From NCBI RefSeq assembly GCF_032118995.1, contig NC_092654.1:12780284-12844283 (forward strand): DNA of 64,000 bases, in the 5' to 3' direction. This document shows, in pieces, positions 1 to 43,840 of the stretch. The translations under genes were made by a program, and so were the position numbers. Below the pieces are notes generated by a model, which had not been told where the DNA came from, did no database searches, and saw nothing but the letters and a program-made list of their open reading frames with translations. The DNA comes from Asterias amurensis. Lineage: Eukaryota > Echinodermata > Asteroidea > Forcipulatida > Asteriidae. Position 1 is the first letter of the stretch. Every line of letters starts with the position of its first letter.

Positions 1-334
1 GCTTACATTAAGCCGTGAAATTTGGCCCAGATAACAGAGTTACTGATTAGAGTGCTCACTTACCTTGAGTTGTGAAGCTGTTTTGGCACATCCATATTTG
101 GATCAAAACCTTTCAAATTTTCCTCAGCTACTGTAGCGTACATTGCCTTTTTTGCATATATATTATCTTAAAATCTATAAACCTTTGACTCTATGAAGAC
201 ACGATCATTACATGCACACCTATGTGAGCACAAAATCTATACAAGACAAATTTGAACCTCTTTCACACAAGCCTCAAACATGTCATTTATCAAACTGAGA
301 GGATCTTGATTTTAAGTTCAATTCATTTCCATTA

Positions 335-590
335 CAGGGATGGTAATAACTCTGGAAAGACGGCCACTACAACGGTGCAACCTGAGGGCTCTATATAGAG
401 CAACTTGACTCTGGAAGGAACTTCAACGATGAAGCGGAGGACTGAAGTGTGAAAAGTAAACGCCACACTGAACCATCGGAGTTTGTTCAACAGAAGATAG
501 ATCAGATGGATTGTGAGAGATGAAGCTGCAGAGACTTGAAGAAGAAAAAGCCAGCTGGGAGCAACTTGTGGACCTTCACTCATTCCAAGT
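335..590 (+). other. Possible terminal exon or UTR of a gene to the left
   Basis: After an acceptor-like CATTTCCATTACAG at about 326-339, one frame reads DGNNSGKTATTTVQPEGSI and then a stop. A second short frame from 520 reads MKLQRLEEEKASWEQLVDL, coiled-coil-like but with a TGA just upstream. Either could be the 3' end of a plus-strand gene outside the window, or decay. No family recognised. Confidence 0.15.
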
Positions 591-2142
591 TATGTTGATC
601 TATCTGAATTTTCTAATTTATTGCCATGATTTTTCTTTGAACTTATACACCCGTTTCAGACACCCATTTTACACCAGTCTCAGACAGGCACGCCAGAGTC
701 CCTCCGAACCAAATCGATTAGGAGTGACTCAATTAAACCCGACTCTAGTCGTTCCGAACATTTGATCTTTTGACTTCTAGCGCGTCCAGTCGCTGCTAAC
801 TGTTTTAGATGTAAAACTTTTCATGTACTTAGTTAAGAATTTGGTTTTGCGAGACTCTGGAGCGCCTGTTTGAAACAGTTGTAAGTTAGTCCACTTGAAG
901 GAAGTGATAATGGTTGAGGCTGCTAACCCACAATATTCAAATAGCTCATAATTCAATAGATGGATTGCACATGAAGTCATTGACCACCATCTTCGATGAA
1001 ATGTTCAACGCGTGCATGGCCATCATTGGCCGAGAGTTGTGCCCAGCGCGTACATGTGTGCACTTTCCATTGTTAATTATCAAACCTGGCAGTCGACGTC
1101 GCTGTGTGCAATCCATCTACATGTATATATGCACATGATCAACTTGCATCGGCAACCATCATGGAGGCTGATTTTGAAGCAATGGTAGACATAACATTAA
1201 CCCAATAACATGAACACAATGGTATAGTGTAGTCACATGCACATGTGGACTACAGTACGGCGTCCATCTTATAGCAGCTTGATTTCCTTTTTAAGCTGCA
1301 CTCAGTTTCCTAATAATGCATTGCAGTATATTTTTAATATGGCACTTGTGCATGGGCTATGGAGAATGTAACTTAGCCCAGTTTTTATGCTCTGCTTACC
1401 GCCAAATTCTGCGCTGACGTTGACGATCACCATACTTCGTTTACTGTTTGAAAATAGGGGTGTCTGAATAGAGAGCAGTCATCCCTTCTGTTATATAACA
1501 GGCATGGTAAAGAACTGTTTTATCTTCTTATTTAAATGGTACATTAACATAATGTTCAAAGAATGTTTGATGCGCAAATGGCTGAAATAAATATTTGTCA
1601 AAAACATAGAGCACTTTTGTGTTTTGGGCAAACTCTTCATTAAACTAGTTTGAGCTGTGCAGCGTGTTTGTACTTTCACAGTTTGAAATTCAATTGTAGT
1701 GTATAGAGATTCATGTTTAAAATATCTGCATGCATTGATTGTTTAGATACAGCAAAATGTTTGTGACTTCACGATTGTTATTGACGCTTTGAAATATTGT
1801 GAACACAATTTTGTTCTTTTCTGGAAATTGGGAGGGGGCAGTAGAATTCCTGCTAACCTATTTGTCATTTAGTTCCAAAATATCGCAAACAATTGTATTA
1901 GAGGGAAATTATTTTGATACAAATTAACTTCAAGCATTTGTGTTGCACATTCCTTGCTTACATGTAAATTGCAGTGACAAGAAATGAGACTACATTTATT
2001 CTCGCTGCTGCGTCAGTTAAGTCGCTGAGACTATACACTAGAGAGGCATCACAAATTGGACTGCTTGGTTTAGACAAAGCTGAACAAGAAAAGAACCCTT
2101 AGACCCTCTGACTGCTTCGAACAGTCCTCACAATCACCTTCA
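591..2142. other. Gene-poor stretch with MITE-like fragments
   Basis: 957-1120 is a small foldback: it begins TAGATGGATTGCACA and ends with the inverse TGTGCAATCCATCTA. A related copy lies at about 19102-19268, and a decayed one at about 7351-7523. 1371-1430 holds a fragment of the GCTTACCGCCAAATTCTGCG element also seen at 10495-10709. No coding exon recognised. Confidence 0.5.
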
Positions 2143-2394
2143 TCTGGGGCATTTCTCAAACCTCGGCTCGGGCTCCATGTGCAGTCTGATGTTCAAGTGA
2201 CCACTGTGTACAAAATACACGCTGCTCCAAAAAGTGCAGGCTCGAAAGGCCGACCTGCATGTCCACTGCCTACACAGCGCGCAGAGACAAATAATAATAA
2301 TATCAAAGTCTTAAAAAGCGCACATATCTACCAAACAAGGTATTCAAGGCGCAGAGACGAAGCCCAAGCAGAGGTTTGAGAAAAAGCCCCAGAG
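2143..2394. mobile_element. Foldback element carrying a SINE tail
   Basis: Ends are inverted: CTGGGGCATTTCTCAAACCT at the left, and the right end reads AGGTTTGAGAAAAAGCCCCAG in the opposite sense. Inside, about 2286-2350 is the reverse complement of the SINE tail found at about 52350-52405 (GTTTGGTAGATACGTGCGCT and AAGTCT/AGACTT...ATTATTA). Confidence 0.6.
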
Positions 2395-2399
2395 CTACT

Positions 2400-2588
2400 A
2401 ATTCCACCCTCGCCATTTTATTACCACAATCCAAACCCCTTTACCCTTACTCCTACTTTCACCCATTATCATCTTCCCAACCCCAACCCAAACCCTCACC
2501 CTCTCCCTCCCTACCGAACATTCCCCCTAAACCTAACCCCAACTCTTGACCCTAATCCTTAACGATACCCTTAACCTTAATCCTGCAG
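2400..2588. repeat. C-rich, almost G-free tract with degenerate telomere-like motifs
   Basis: About 190 bases with extreme strand bias: only a few G on the plus strand, with scattered CCCTAA/ACCCTAAT/CCTTAACC words. The minus strand could form G-quadruplexes. It may be a decayed interstitial telomeric repeat or a simple pyrimidine tract. Confidence 0.55.
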
Positions 2589-3186
2589 AAGGAAACACCT
2601 CATGAACATAACATGGTGCTCAGGCTTTTTGACTTTTTCTATCTGTTACAAACTTTATATTTGATAAGAGAGATGTTCTAATTGTAACTTTAGATTGTAT
2701 ATATAGATGTACATGTATTTTTAAAGGAAACAGTCATGAATTTATATGTGTGTTATATTTGCCAACTTCCCAAGAAACACTCTGCACCAATGATGTCACT
2801 TTTGCACAGACAGGCTGTCAGACAATTCCACCATTACACAATCGTCAATGACTGCATCATCCACGCGCAAAACTACATATAGTACAGTCCGTACATGCAG
2901 GTAAACATTAACTTGTACAAATGCACGTGAGTAAAGGCCCTGTCACACGTGCCTAATAAAAACGAGAATGTTAACAATGCACGCCCTGGATTGGATGAGT
3001 GAGCGTGGGCGTGTTCTCAGTGGAGCAATTCAACCAATAGAATGCGTTCTCCTTGCATCGGTATTGTTATCGTTTTCGTTATCACTGCAGTATGACTTGG
3101 CCTTATGTTTGACATATTGTCAGAGATCCGGGTACTAAGCTTCTACTTTAAGCATAAGTTTGGAAGGACATTGATGGTTCATTGGT
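2589..3186. other. Non-coding stretch, one element edge
   Basis: About 2936-3080 contains CCCTGTCACACGTGCC, similar to ends of the TTTCACAC/GTCACACG foldback family (42942-43428, 58500-58970). Otherwise nothing recognised. Confidence 0.35.
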
Positions 3187-3206
3187 GAATTTTGCTAAGT
3201 TCACAA

Positions 3207-3425
3207 GGCTATAGACGATGTGACTTATGTTTACATTTAAACCTCCCTCTGTTGAAAAAACCCACTGTATACGTCATGTTTCGCCGGCCAAAAAGACACG
3301 TAGTCATGGTAAGATTGCATACAATTTCTAGCTGGCTGCCAAACTACAAAGGTTTTGCCCGGCAGTATGCGCGCGAATCATGTTATGGTTTTGGTGTGAC
3401 GTCAGAGGTCACATCGTCTATAGCC
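3207..3425. mobile_element. Family M MITE, copy 1 (18-bp terminal inverted repeats)
   Basis: Starts GGCTATAGACGATGTGAC and ends with its exact reverse complement. About 219 bp. A second copy (30513-30719) is similar throughout, including the CAAAAAGACACGTAGTCATG and GCTGGCTGCCAAA segments. No coding capacity. The target appears to be TA inside the satellite palindrome. Confidence 0.8.
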
Positions 3426-3435
3426 AAATAGCAAA

Positions 3436-6400
3436 ATTTGCTAAGTACACAAGGCTATAGCCTTGTAAACATTTTCAAGCAAAATTTGCTGAAACATTTT
3501 CAAGCAAAATTTGCTACGTTCATAAGGCTATAGCCTTTTGAACATTTTCAAGCGAAATTTGCTAAGTTCATAAGGCTATAGCCTTGTAAACATTTTCAAG
3601 CAAAATTTGCTAAGGTTATAGCCTTGTAAACATTTTCAAGCAAAATTTGTTAAGTTCATAAGCCTTGTGAACATTTTCAAGCGAAATTTGCCAAGTTCAT
3701 AAGGCTATAGCCTTGTGAACATTTTCAAGCAAAATTTGCTAAGTTCATAAGGCTATAGCCTTGTAAACATTTTCAATCAAAATTTGCTAAGTTCATAAGC
3801 CTTGTGAACATTTTCATGCGAAATTTGCTACCTTGTGAACATTTTCAAGCGAAATTTGCCAAGTTCATAAGGCTATTATAGCCTTGTGAACATTTTCAAG
3901 CGAAATTTGCTAAGTTGTAAACATTTTCAAGCGAAATTTGCTCAGTTCATAAGGCTATAGCCTTGTAAACATTTTCAAGCAAAATTTGATAAGTTCATAA
4001 GGCTATAGCCTTGTAAACATTTTCAAGCAAAATTTGCTAAGATTATAGCCTTGTAAACATTTTCAAGCAAAATTTGTTAAAGTCATAAGGCTATAAGCCT
4101 TGTGAACATTTTCAAGCGAAATTTGCTAAGTTCATAAGGCTATATAGCCTTTTGAACATTTTCAAGCGAAATTTGCTAAATTTATAAGGCTATAGCCTTG
4201 TAAACATTTTCAAGCAAAATCTGCTAAGTTCATAAGGCTATAGCCTTGTAAACATTTTCAAGCAAAATTTGCTAAGTTCATAAGGCCTTGTGAACATTTT
4301 CAAGCAAAATTTGTTAAGTTCATAAGGCTATAGCCTTGTGAACATTTTCAAGCAAAATCTGCTAAGTTCATAAGGCTATAGCCTTGTAAACATTTTCAAG
4401 CAAAATCTGCTAAGTTCATAAGGCTATAGCCTTGTAAACATTTTCAAGCAAAATTTGTTAAGTTCATAAGGCTATAGCCTTGTGAACATTTTCAAGTAAA
4501 ATTTGCTAAGTTCATAAGCCTTGTGAACATTTTCAAGCGAAATTTGCTAAGTTCCTAAGGCTATAGCCTTGTGAACATTTTCAAGCAAAATCTGCTAAGT
4601 TCATAAGGCTATAGCCTTGTAAACATTTTCAAGCAAAATTTGCTAAGTTCATAAGCCTTGTGAACATTTTCAAGCGAAATTTGCTAAGTTCATAAGGCTA
4701 TAGCCTTGTGAACATTTTCAAGCAAAATTTGTTAAGTTCATTGTGAACATTTTCAAGCGAAATTTGCTAAGTTCATAAGGCTATAGCCTTGTGAACATTT
4801 TCAAGCGAATTTGCTAGGTTCATAAGGCTATAGCCTTGTGAAATTTGCCTTGTAAACATTTTCAAGCAAAATTTGCTAAGGTTATAGCCTTGTAAACATT
4901 TTCAAGCAAAATTTGTTAAGTTCATAAGGCTATAGCCTTGTGAACATTTTCAAGTGAAATTTGCTAAGTTCATAAGGCTATAGCCTTTTGAACATTTTCA
5001 AGCGAAATTTGCTAAGTTCATAAGGCTATAGCCTTGTAAACATTTTGAAGCAAAATCGGCTAAGTTCATAAGGCTATAATCCTTGTGAACATTTTGAAGC
5101 AAAATCTGCTAAGTTCATAAGGCTATAGCCTTGTGAACATTTTCAAGCAAAATTTGCTAAGTTCATAAGGCTATAGCCTTGTAAACATTTTCAAGCAAAA
5201 TTTGCTAAGTTCATAAACATTTTCAAGCATAATTTGCTAAGTTCATAAGGCTATAGCCTTGTGAACATTTTCAAGCAAAATTTGCTGCCTTGTGAACATT
5301 TTCAAGCGAAATTTGCTAAGTTCATAAGGCTTTAGCCTTGTGAACATTTTCAAGCGAAATTTGCTAAGTTCATAAGGCTATAGCCTTGTAAACATTTTGA
5401 AGCAAAATCGGCTAAGTTCATAAGGCTATAGCCTTGTGAACATTTTGAAGCAAAATCTGCTAAGTTCATAAGGCTATAATCCTTGTGAACATTTTGAAGC
5501 AAAATCTGCTAAGTTCATAAGGCTATAGCCTTGTGAACATTTTCAAGCAAAATTTGCTAAGTTCATAAGGCTATAGCCTTGTAAACATTTTCAAGCATAA
5601 TTTGCTAAGTTCATAAGGCTATAGCCTTGTAAACATTTTCAAGCAAAATTTGCTAAGTTCATAAACATTTTCAAGCAAAATTTGCTAAGTTCATAAGGCT
5701 ATAGCCTTGTAAACATTTTCAAGCATAATTTGCTAAGTTCATAAGGCTATAGCCTTGTAAACATTTTCAAGCATAATTTGCTAAGTTCATAAGGCTATAG
5801 CCTTGTAAACATTTTCAAGCATAATTTGCTAAGTTCATAAGGCTATAGCCTTGTAAACATTTTCAAGCATAATTTGCTAAGTTCATAAGGCTATAGCCTT
5901 GTGAACATTTTCAAGCAAAATTTGCTGCCTTGTGAACATTTTCAAGCGAAATTTGCTAAGTTCATAAGGCTTTAGCCTTGTGAACATTTTCAAGCGAAAT
6001 TTGCTAAGTTCATAAGGCTATAGCCTTGTGAATTTTGCCAAGTTCATAAGGCCTTGTGAACTTTTCAAGCATAATTTGCTAAGTTCATAAGGCTATAGCC
6101 TTGTAAATATTTTCAAGCAAAATTTGCTAAGTTCATAAGGCCTTGTGAACATTTTCAAGCGAAATTTGCTAAGTTCATAAGGCTATAGCCTTGTGAACAT
6201 TTTCAAGCGAATTTGCTAAGTTCTTAAGGCTATAGCCTTGTGAACATTTTCAAGCGAAATTTGCTAAGTTCATAAGGTCATAGCCTTGTAAACATTTTCA
6301 AGCAAAATTTGCTAAGGTTATAGCCTTGTTAACATTTTCAAGCAAAATTTGCTAAGTTCATAAGGCTATAGCCTTGTGAACATTTTCAAGCGAATTTGCT

Positions 6401-6603
6401 AAGTTCTTAAGGCTATAGCCTTGTGAACATTTTCAAGCGAAATTTGCTAAGTTCATAAGGCTATAGCCTTGTAAACATTTTCAAGCAAAATTTGCTAAGT
6501 TCATAAGGCTATAGCCTTGTGAACATTTTCAAGCAAAATTTGCTAAGTTCATAAGGCTATAGCCTTGTGAACATTTTCAAGCAAAATTTGCTAAGTTCAT
6601 AAA
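3436..6603. repeat. 48-bp satellite array with an internal palindrome (about 65 units)
   Basis: Unit: TTGTGAACATTTTCAAGC + (G/A)AAATTTGCTAAGTTCAT + AAGGCTATAGCC. Joined units contain the perfect 14-bp palindrome AAGGCTATAGCCTT. Variants include GCAAAATTT/GCGAAATTT alternation, units lacking the palindrome half, and AAATCGGC/AAATCTGC types. The array continues leftwards across the MITE at 3207-3425. Confidence 0.97.
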
Positions 6604-7860
6604 AAGACACGGCTATGTTTTGATAGTAGCACTAGCGTGTTTACATTTTGTAACATTGGTGTTTAATGTATCAGAATTCCATGCACATCGATGGTTGCAG
6701 TTGGCCAATGAGCTTAATGGAGTTGACTACTAAATCTCATTGATACTGCGTTTTAAATTGTCACTTGACTCTTGTTATAAATTCATATAAACTTCGTACT
6801 TCTTTACTTTACCACTTTACTTTATAATGTAAACATGCATTAAATAGAGTTCATTATACAAGCGGAATACAGGTCATAAATATGTTAGTCTAAAAAAATA
6901 TACAAAACGAGAATTGCATCCAGTTATTAGCGGTGCTTGGATTAGGTGTCTCCATCTACACATATATCCGTAAACAAAATGTACCAAAATATGTCAAATA
7001 ATATTAAACATTTAAGTAGACACAATCTTAATCTAATATCTTTTTAAAGTTTACACTTACAATATAACTCCCAATTTGTCACAGTTCCTTGATTTGATTT
7101 TGATGGAATTAAAACATCGTTAGTCATACATGAATACTTATCAGTATCCGAAAGCAAAAGTTTATGAATTTTTTTGGATATTGGTCTAACAGTTTTTTTA
7201 TTCTAAAATCGGCAGTTTTGAAAATTAAATTCTGCATGTTGCTTAAGAGACGTCGATTGATTGAAACGCTACATCGATTGTTGTGAACATTGAATATTGG
7301 TTGTTTTGGTGCCAAAACATGCGTAGGTGATCATCAACATAAACCCAAATCACTGTAGACTGCATGAATGTGATGTCGCAAGCTCACAAAGTGGCCTCAT
7401 TGAGGTCAAAGGACAACCAATGATTGGCTGAGAATTGTGCATGGTGCATAGAATGTACTCACGTGCCTTTCCCATTGGTTGACCTTTCAGCATTGAAGGC
7501 CTATAAGATGGATCTGCGGTTCAATGTGCAAAAATGCTCTACAGTTTGCTTGGACTGCAGCTGATTTAAATCTCAAAACCTGCTTTACAATGATGAAAAA
7601 GTTCCGCATTATTGAACAAAAGATTAAAAACAGTATTTTACTTGTGTTATGCCAATTCTTTTAAAAAAGAAGAGAAAAAAAAGGGTTACTCATTATGTTT
7701 AAAAAAAAAAGAGACAATTTTAAAATCAATGTGTATAAGTGTTTTTGTGTGTAAATAGAATGTACAATTAATTAAAGAAAATTTTAGAATGGCGCTTATT
7801 CGTACAATTAATTCTAGAGTATTTTAGAATAGCGCTTAGTTTGATGGCCTTGACCTTTAC
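6604..7860. other. AT-rich non-coding stretch
   Basis: No exon recognised. About 7351-7523 resembles the GATGGATTGCA foldback. Simple A-rich runs lie near 7660-7720. Confidence 0.4.
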
Positions 7861-7874
7861 TATACTTAATTAAA

Positions 7875-8460
7875 CAACACCCGTGCAGATTCTTGCCATT
7901 TGATTGGAGGATTGTCCGTCATGTGACAGCAAATAAAAGTGCTATTGCACGCTACGTCACTAACCTTTAATTTTTTTCGTTTCAATCAGCGTTTCATTTT
8001 TTGTTCCATCCGAAAAGAACTATTGCATGGTGCATAAAAACATCACTACGTGCGCGTGTCTTTGCATGTCTTTGGCAATTCAACAGTGCAGCACTGCGCA
8101 AGGCACACATTACGGCGTCCGCGTGTCTCAAAATAGCTGTACAGAACGCACATAGTCAATGTTAAATCCAACAGACCGAACCAAAATAAACAGTGTAATT
8201 TCACAATTAAAAATTGTAGGGTACGCTTATTGTTTGTTTTGAAAGTTGTAATCCTCCAATCAAAATGACAAAGATCTACATGGATATTATATAAAACAAA
8301 TAATGAATGTTTTTCATATGTGCAATAGTGAGAATATTCCTTGAAAGATGGAATGTGCTATTCAACGAGGCTCCGCCTTGTTGAATAGAACATTCCATCT
8401 TTCAACTCATGAAAATATTCGCAATATTGCACTCATAATGAAACATTCATCATTCGTATA
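7875..8460. mobile_element. Family E composite: outer inverted repeat plus hairpin
   Basis: Left part has inverted arms (CCATTTGATTGGAGGA near 7898 against TCCTCCAATCAAAATG near 8252). It is followed by a tight hairpin at 8341-8405 whose arms are TTGAAAGATGGAATG and its reverse complement. The same two-module layout recurs at about 21317-21830. Confidence 0.65.
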
Positions 8461-8853
8461 TTAATTAATACACCTTATTTCAAATTAAAATACATCTGAC
8501 AGAACGTGTAACTCTCTCTACATTCTGAATAAACAATCAGAGTTAACAGTGCAAGTGGCTAAATTTTCATTTGTACCTATTTTTAAATACACATTGCTAA
8601 GTACATAAAATAAATACAATGTTAAAAATACTTAATATAAAAAAAAGTTTGTTATTTCCAAGCCCCGTTTTAAGACAACTAAAAATCCTGGTTTGGTATA
8701 TTTTATTACCAAGCAATATTAGATCGCAAGATCTTACCCTGACCTCTCACTAGTTGCAGCATTTTTGTTTCATCATGAAAAGCATCACAAAGTTCCTACA
8801 CACCAATTTGCCAAATGCTGAAATATTGATGCCTAAGAATATGAGAATGTTTA

Positions 8854-9152
8854 TTAAAGGCACTGGACACCTTTGGTAAATGTCAAAAACCAGTCTATAA
8901 TAATAAATCTGTGAACAAGTGAATAATGACAGAAAAAAAACCACCTTTGTGTGTTTTCAGATGCTTTATAAAAGGCTTCAGCTAGAAGTCTTTTATTATT
9001 TTAGTGAGAAATTACCTCTTTCTCAAAAACTGTGTTACTTCAGAGGGAGCCGTTTCTCACAACGTTTTATAATATCAATATTGCTTGCTGCCAATTAAAT
9101 TTTATGCTAACAATTGCTTTTAGTAATTACCAATAGTGTCAAATGCCTTTAA
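8854..9152. mobile_element. Family A foldback, copy 1
   Basis: Bounded by TTAAAGGCACTGGACAC and the inverse AATAGTGTCAAATGCCTTTAA. Like other family A copies it is non-coding and near-palindromic. It lies downstream of the NELL stop. Confidence 0.75.
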
Positions 9153-9230
9153 TAAAGATGCCTATGATTACCAAAATCATAAAGGAACGTCAGCGAGCAA
9201 ATTATTTTTTCTTCAACTGTGCGAGAAAGT

Positions 9231-9475
9231 AGACAGCTCTGGACTAAGCTTTTATGTTGCTAAGACTCAAGGTCCCACTTAATTATTGTCTTAAGAAGTT
9301 GGCACAATTTCTTGTAAGCAAAGCATGCTTAGTAATGTAGAGTATGCACAAGCAAAAACATCCCTGCTAACCGCTGAAATATGCTTAAAGCAAGGCATTC
9401 CCTGCTTCCATGAATGCTGATTCTTTACTTACGGTTAGCAGAGCCATTAAATTGGGCCCTTCTAAGGTTGAAGCA
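9231..9475. mobile_element. Element related to the 10495-10709 foldback
   Basis: Contains CTTAGTAATGTAGAGTATGC, CCCTGCTTCC and GTTAGCAGAGCCATTAAATTGGGCCC, all shared with the foldback at 10495-10709. The left end is decayed. It would lie in the NELL 3' flank or 3' UTR. Confidence 0.5.
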
Positions 9476-9820
9476 AGGGATTTTAGGTTAAATGACACGT
9501 TCAAACAAAATGTGCGCTAGTTGTAGCAAGAGGCGTCCCGACTATTAAAACTGCTCCTGATTTTATAATACTTTCTTGCAAAGTTACAGGACGAGAATGG
9601 CTGCCACTTGATAAACAGAACCAAATAATGTAGCTGTACACTTACCATTAAGCACCAATCTGTTCAGAAAACTACAAAAGGAGATGTTTTTTTCTTTGTT
9701 CTGACCTTTATGGATGTCGCGTCAAAGGTCGTCCAGGATCGATAGTGACGACTATGTTTGGGTGGTTGTTGCCATTCTAGTACCTGTACTTCTTAATGTT
9801 TATCTGTCGTTGAAGCTTCG

Positions 9821-41226
<31,406 letters not shown>

Positions 41227-41510
41227 TGCAGTAAAACCACACACGCACACACACGGTGTGCAACTTGACAGCAAGCCGGTTTTCAAGTTATTTTCCTCAA
41301 ATGTTACTGTTGTTGACCAACACAAAATTGTCTTTTGCAGGAATGATTCTAGAGTAGGCAAATGCACTGGGGTGCACTTGCTATCAAAGAAAAACACCCA
41401 CACGTCCGTAAGTTTCACTTCGTTCAGAAAATACACACACAGTCACACGGTCCAAATGTTCTATCCGTTTTGTTCAGATTTTAGCTTGACGCGCTTGAAT
41501 GAACATGCAG

Positions 41511-41521
41511 CTTTTATATAC
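41511..41521 (-). promoter_or_regulatory. Probable TATA box of NELL
   Basis: The minus strand reads GTATATAAAAG here, a near-consensus TATA element about 285 bp upstream of the NELL ATG. It predicts a start near 41480 and a 5' UTR of about 250 bp with no upstream ATG. Not experimentally supported. Confidence 0.45.
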
Positions 41522-42941
41522 ACCCCTCGTTTTTTGGACTGTACCATTAATTTTATTAAGGGGTTGTTACATGATGCTATTCTATTGGGGTCAACCCATT
41601 GTTTGCGTTTAAACTTTATTTTGTGTCTATTCATATATAAATAAACAAACAAAAGCAATAATTTTTGTTGCCATGTTTGCCATGTTTTATGAAACGTAAG
41701 CGATTTTCGTTTGCAGTAAAACGTGTCAATGATCCTCGAAATGTTTGATTAGACCCTTTGGGATATCTACCTTCCTGAATCATGGTACGACCTTGGTTGT
41801 TTTATTTCTTTAATAAAAACTTTACATTATTTTGTTCATAAAGGTATGGTGTATGTCCCCTGAGCCACTGAGATATGGTAAACAATTAATTTGTGTTCAC
41901 TCTAGCAGTATTTTAGGTCAATAAAGGTGCTATGTGATAGCTTATTTCGAGTTCTTTGCTCACGAGTACGTTTGCCCGTCGCGTGAGACGGTGGTGGGGG
42001 TTTGACAAGCCCGGTACTGTCCGTTTTTTCCCTGTCCCCCCCCCCCCAAGTATGGAGAATCGACACATGCAACAGCCGTACACGTAGGATTGTGCGATAC
42101 TTTAATAATTCCGACCAATCATGGCGTTTGACAAAAACAACATTATGTTACAGCTACTGTGATTGGTTCAAACTTTTGTACCTAATAAAATAATCTTCAC
42201 TTTTTGCCAAATCGATTTTTATCGTCTGCTGAAACAATCATGGCGCTGGTGACTGACATCAAACTGAAATTCATAAACTAACTAAAGCGGAAAATCCGGC
42301 CACAATCTCCTATGTATTTGTTTGATATGATGTAAGGTATGCTCAAATGTGTAACTTGTTATCTGCATAGAGTAATGTTTACGTTATGTGCCTTTTGCTC
42401 TTTTGTAAAATATGGAAAAAGACGTGCAAAATTCATTCCAACTCGGACTGAATGAATGGGGAAAACTTGGTGATACTGATGCGAATGACGATTGGTGGTT
42501 GGCAGGGGTATAAACTTTACTTAATAAATATAGGGGCCTATTAATTATTATAATTATGCTTTTTGTCAATGCGTGACGACCAGGCTAAAATAAGTATTTC
42601 TGTATTTCTTTTCACTTCGATATTTCCATCAGCGGTTTTTTTTTGTGGTAAACTCTTTGGAAGGTAGGGCCTAGGCCTAACTTTTTTGACAAAAACAAGC
42701 ACTCTTTCAATTCAACACAACAACATGAAACTGTTGTTGCAAATTTTAGCAAACAAACAAAGCCCAACAAACCCAATCTATGAACAAAGACACTAAGCAG
42801 GCACAACAACTGTCTCAACATTAAAATAAGTTAACAATTTTGATTTGAGGCATATCTATTATCTAATAATAACTTGGTTTCGGAGCTGTATCCCGATTTG
42901 TCATGATCAAACTTCAAAAAGCAGCCATATAATATATAGGC

Positions 42942-43428
42942 CTAAGCCCTTTTCACACGGGCAAAATGTATCCAGGGTCCCTTGCTACAAAATTTACGAG
43001 CGTGAATTGTTTATTTGTTATCACCATGCGTGACTGATTTTGTGAGCTTTCCCACTGTAAAGTTAAAAAACTAACAACCCTTGTGCGACATGAGAGTGAT
43101 ATATAGGGCCTATGACGAATTGGTAATCCTGATCACCTTAGTTGGACAAGATTGCACCAACAATAGCTAGCGCTGTATGGGCAATTTTACCTAGGATGTC
43201 GTTCAATAAACAAGGGTTCCTTTCACACGATGATGTAGCCCACGTCCTTGGTCAAAACTTCCGCTAGTTTAAGATTTTGGACCTCCGACAAAATGTAGCA
43301 ATGTTGGACAAGATTTGACAAGGGACCCTGGACACTCAAAAAATTGTTGTCCTTTCACACGAGGTGCATTTTGTAAAATCTTACAACCATGCTACAATTT
43401 AGCAAGGGCCCCTGTGAAAGGGGCTTAA
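42942..43428. mobile_element. Foldback element, CCCTTTTCACACGGG ends
   Basis: Left end TAAGCCCTTTTCACACGGGC and right end CCCCTGTGAAAGGGGCTTA are inverted. GGGTCCCTTGC / GCAAGGGCCCC continues inward. The middle repeats TTTCACACGA motifs and a second AAGGGACCCTGGA block. About 487 bp, non-coding. Confidence 0.75.
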
Positions 43429-43589
43429 TTATATGGCTGACACATGGAATTACGAACTCTCGCCAAGACTTGTTACTGCGCTTACCCTCCATCCGTAATG
43501 GAGACCGCTTGCACGCACGTGCAGTCATATTTCCATGTACAGCCACAAAGAGCACCGCCACCGTACTCAAGCTCTGACCTGTTGAAGGG

Positions 43590-43840
43590 AGTTTGGGTTC
43601 GGGAGTTGTGACACTTATGTCCTTTTAAAAGCAAGACACTGTTATAGTTTTGCTTTGTCCTTTGGATGGGATGTAAAGCTTTAGGTCCCGTGTGTTGTTA
43701 TAACAACCATCAACGCATGTAAAAGACCCCAGCACACACTATTATCCCAAAGAGAAGTAGTTCGCCCTGTTGTGTCTTGCTGTGCGAATATCTTCAATTA
43801 TAAAGGCTGCACTAGAAAGGAAGAAGAAGACACAACCCCT
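43590..43840 (+). mobile_element. SINE body copy
   Basis: Shares GTTGTGACACTTATGTCC, AAGCAAGACACT, GGGATGTAAAGC and GCATGTAAAAGACCCCAG in order with the SINE at 51838-52410, and lacks the insert present there. Confidence 0.65.

Noticed and set aside
3436..6603. CRISPR array
   Set aside because: Units are contiguous with no unique spacers, and the genome is plainly eukaryotic.
41227..41436. Upstream extension of the NELL first exon frame
   Set aside because: The frame stays open but starts at GTG, not ATG. The signal peptide directly follows the ATG at 41226.
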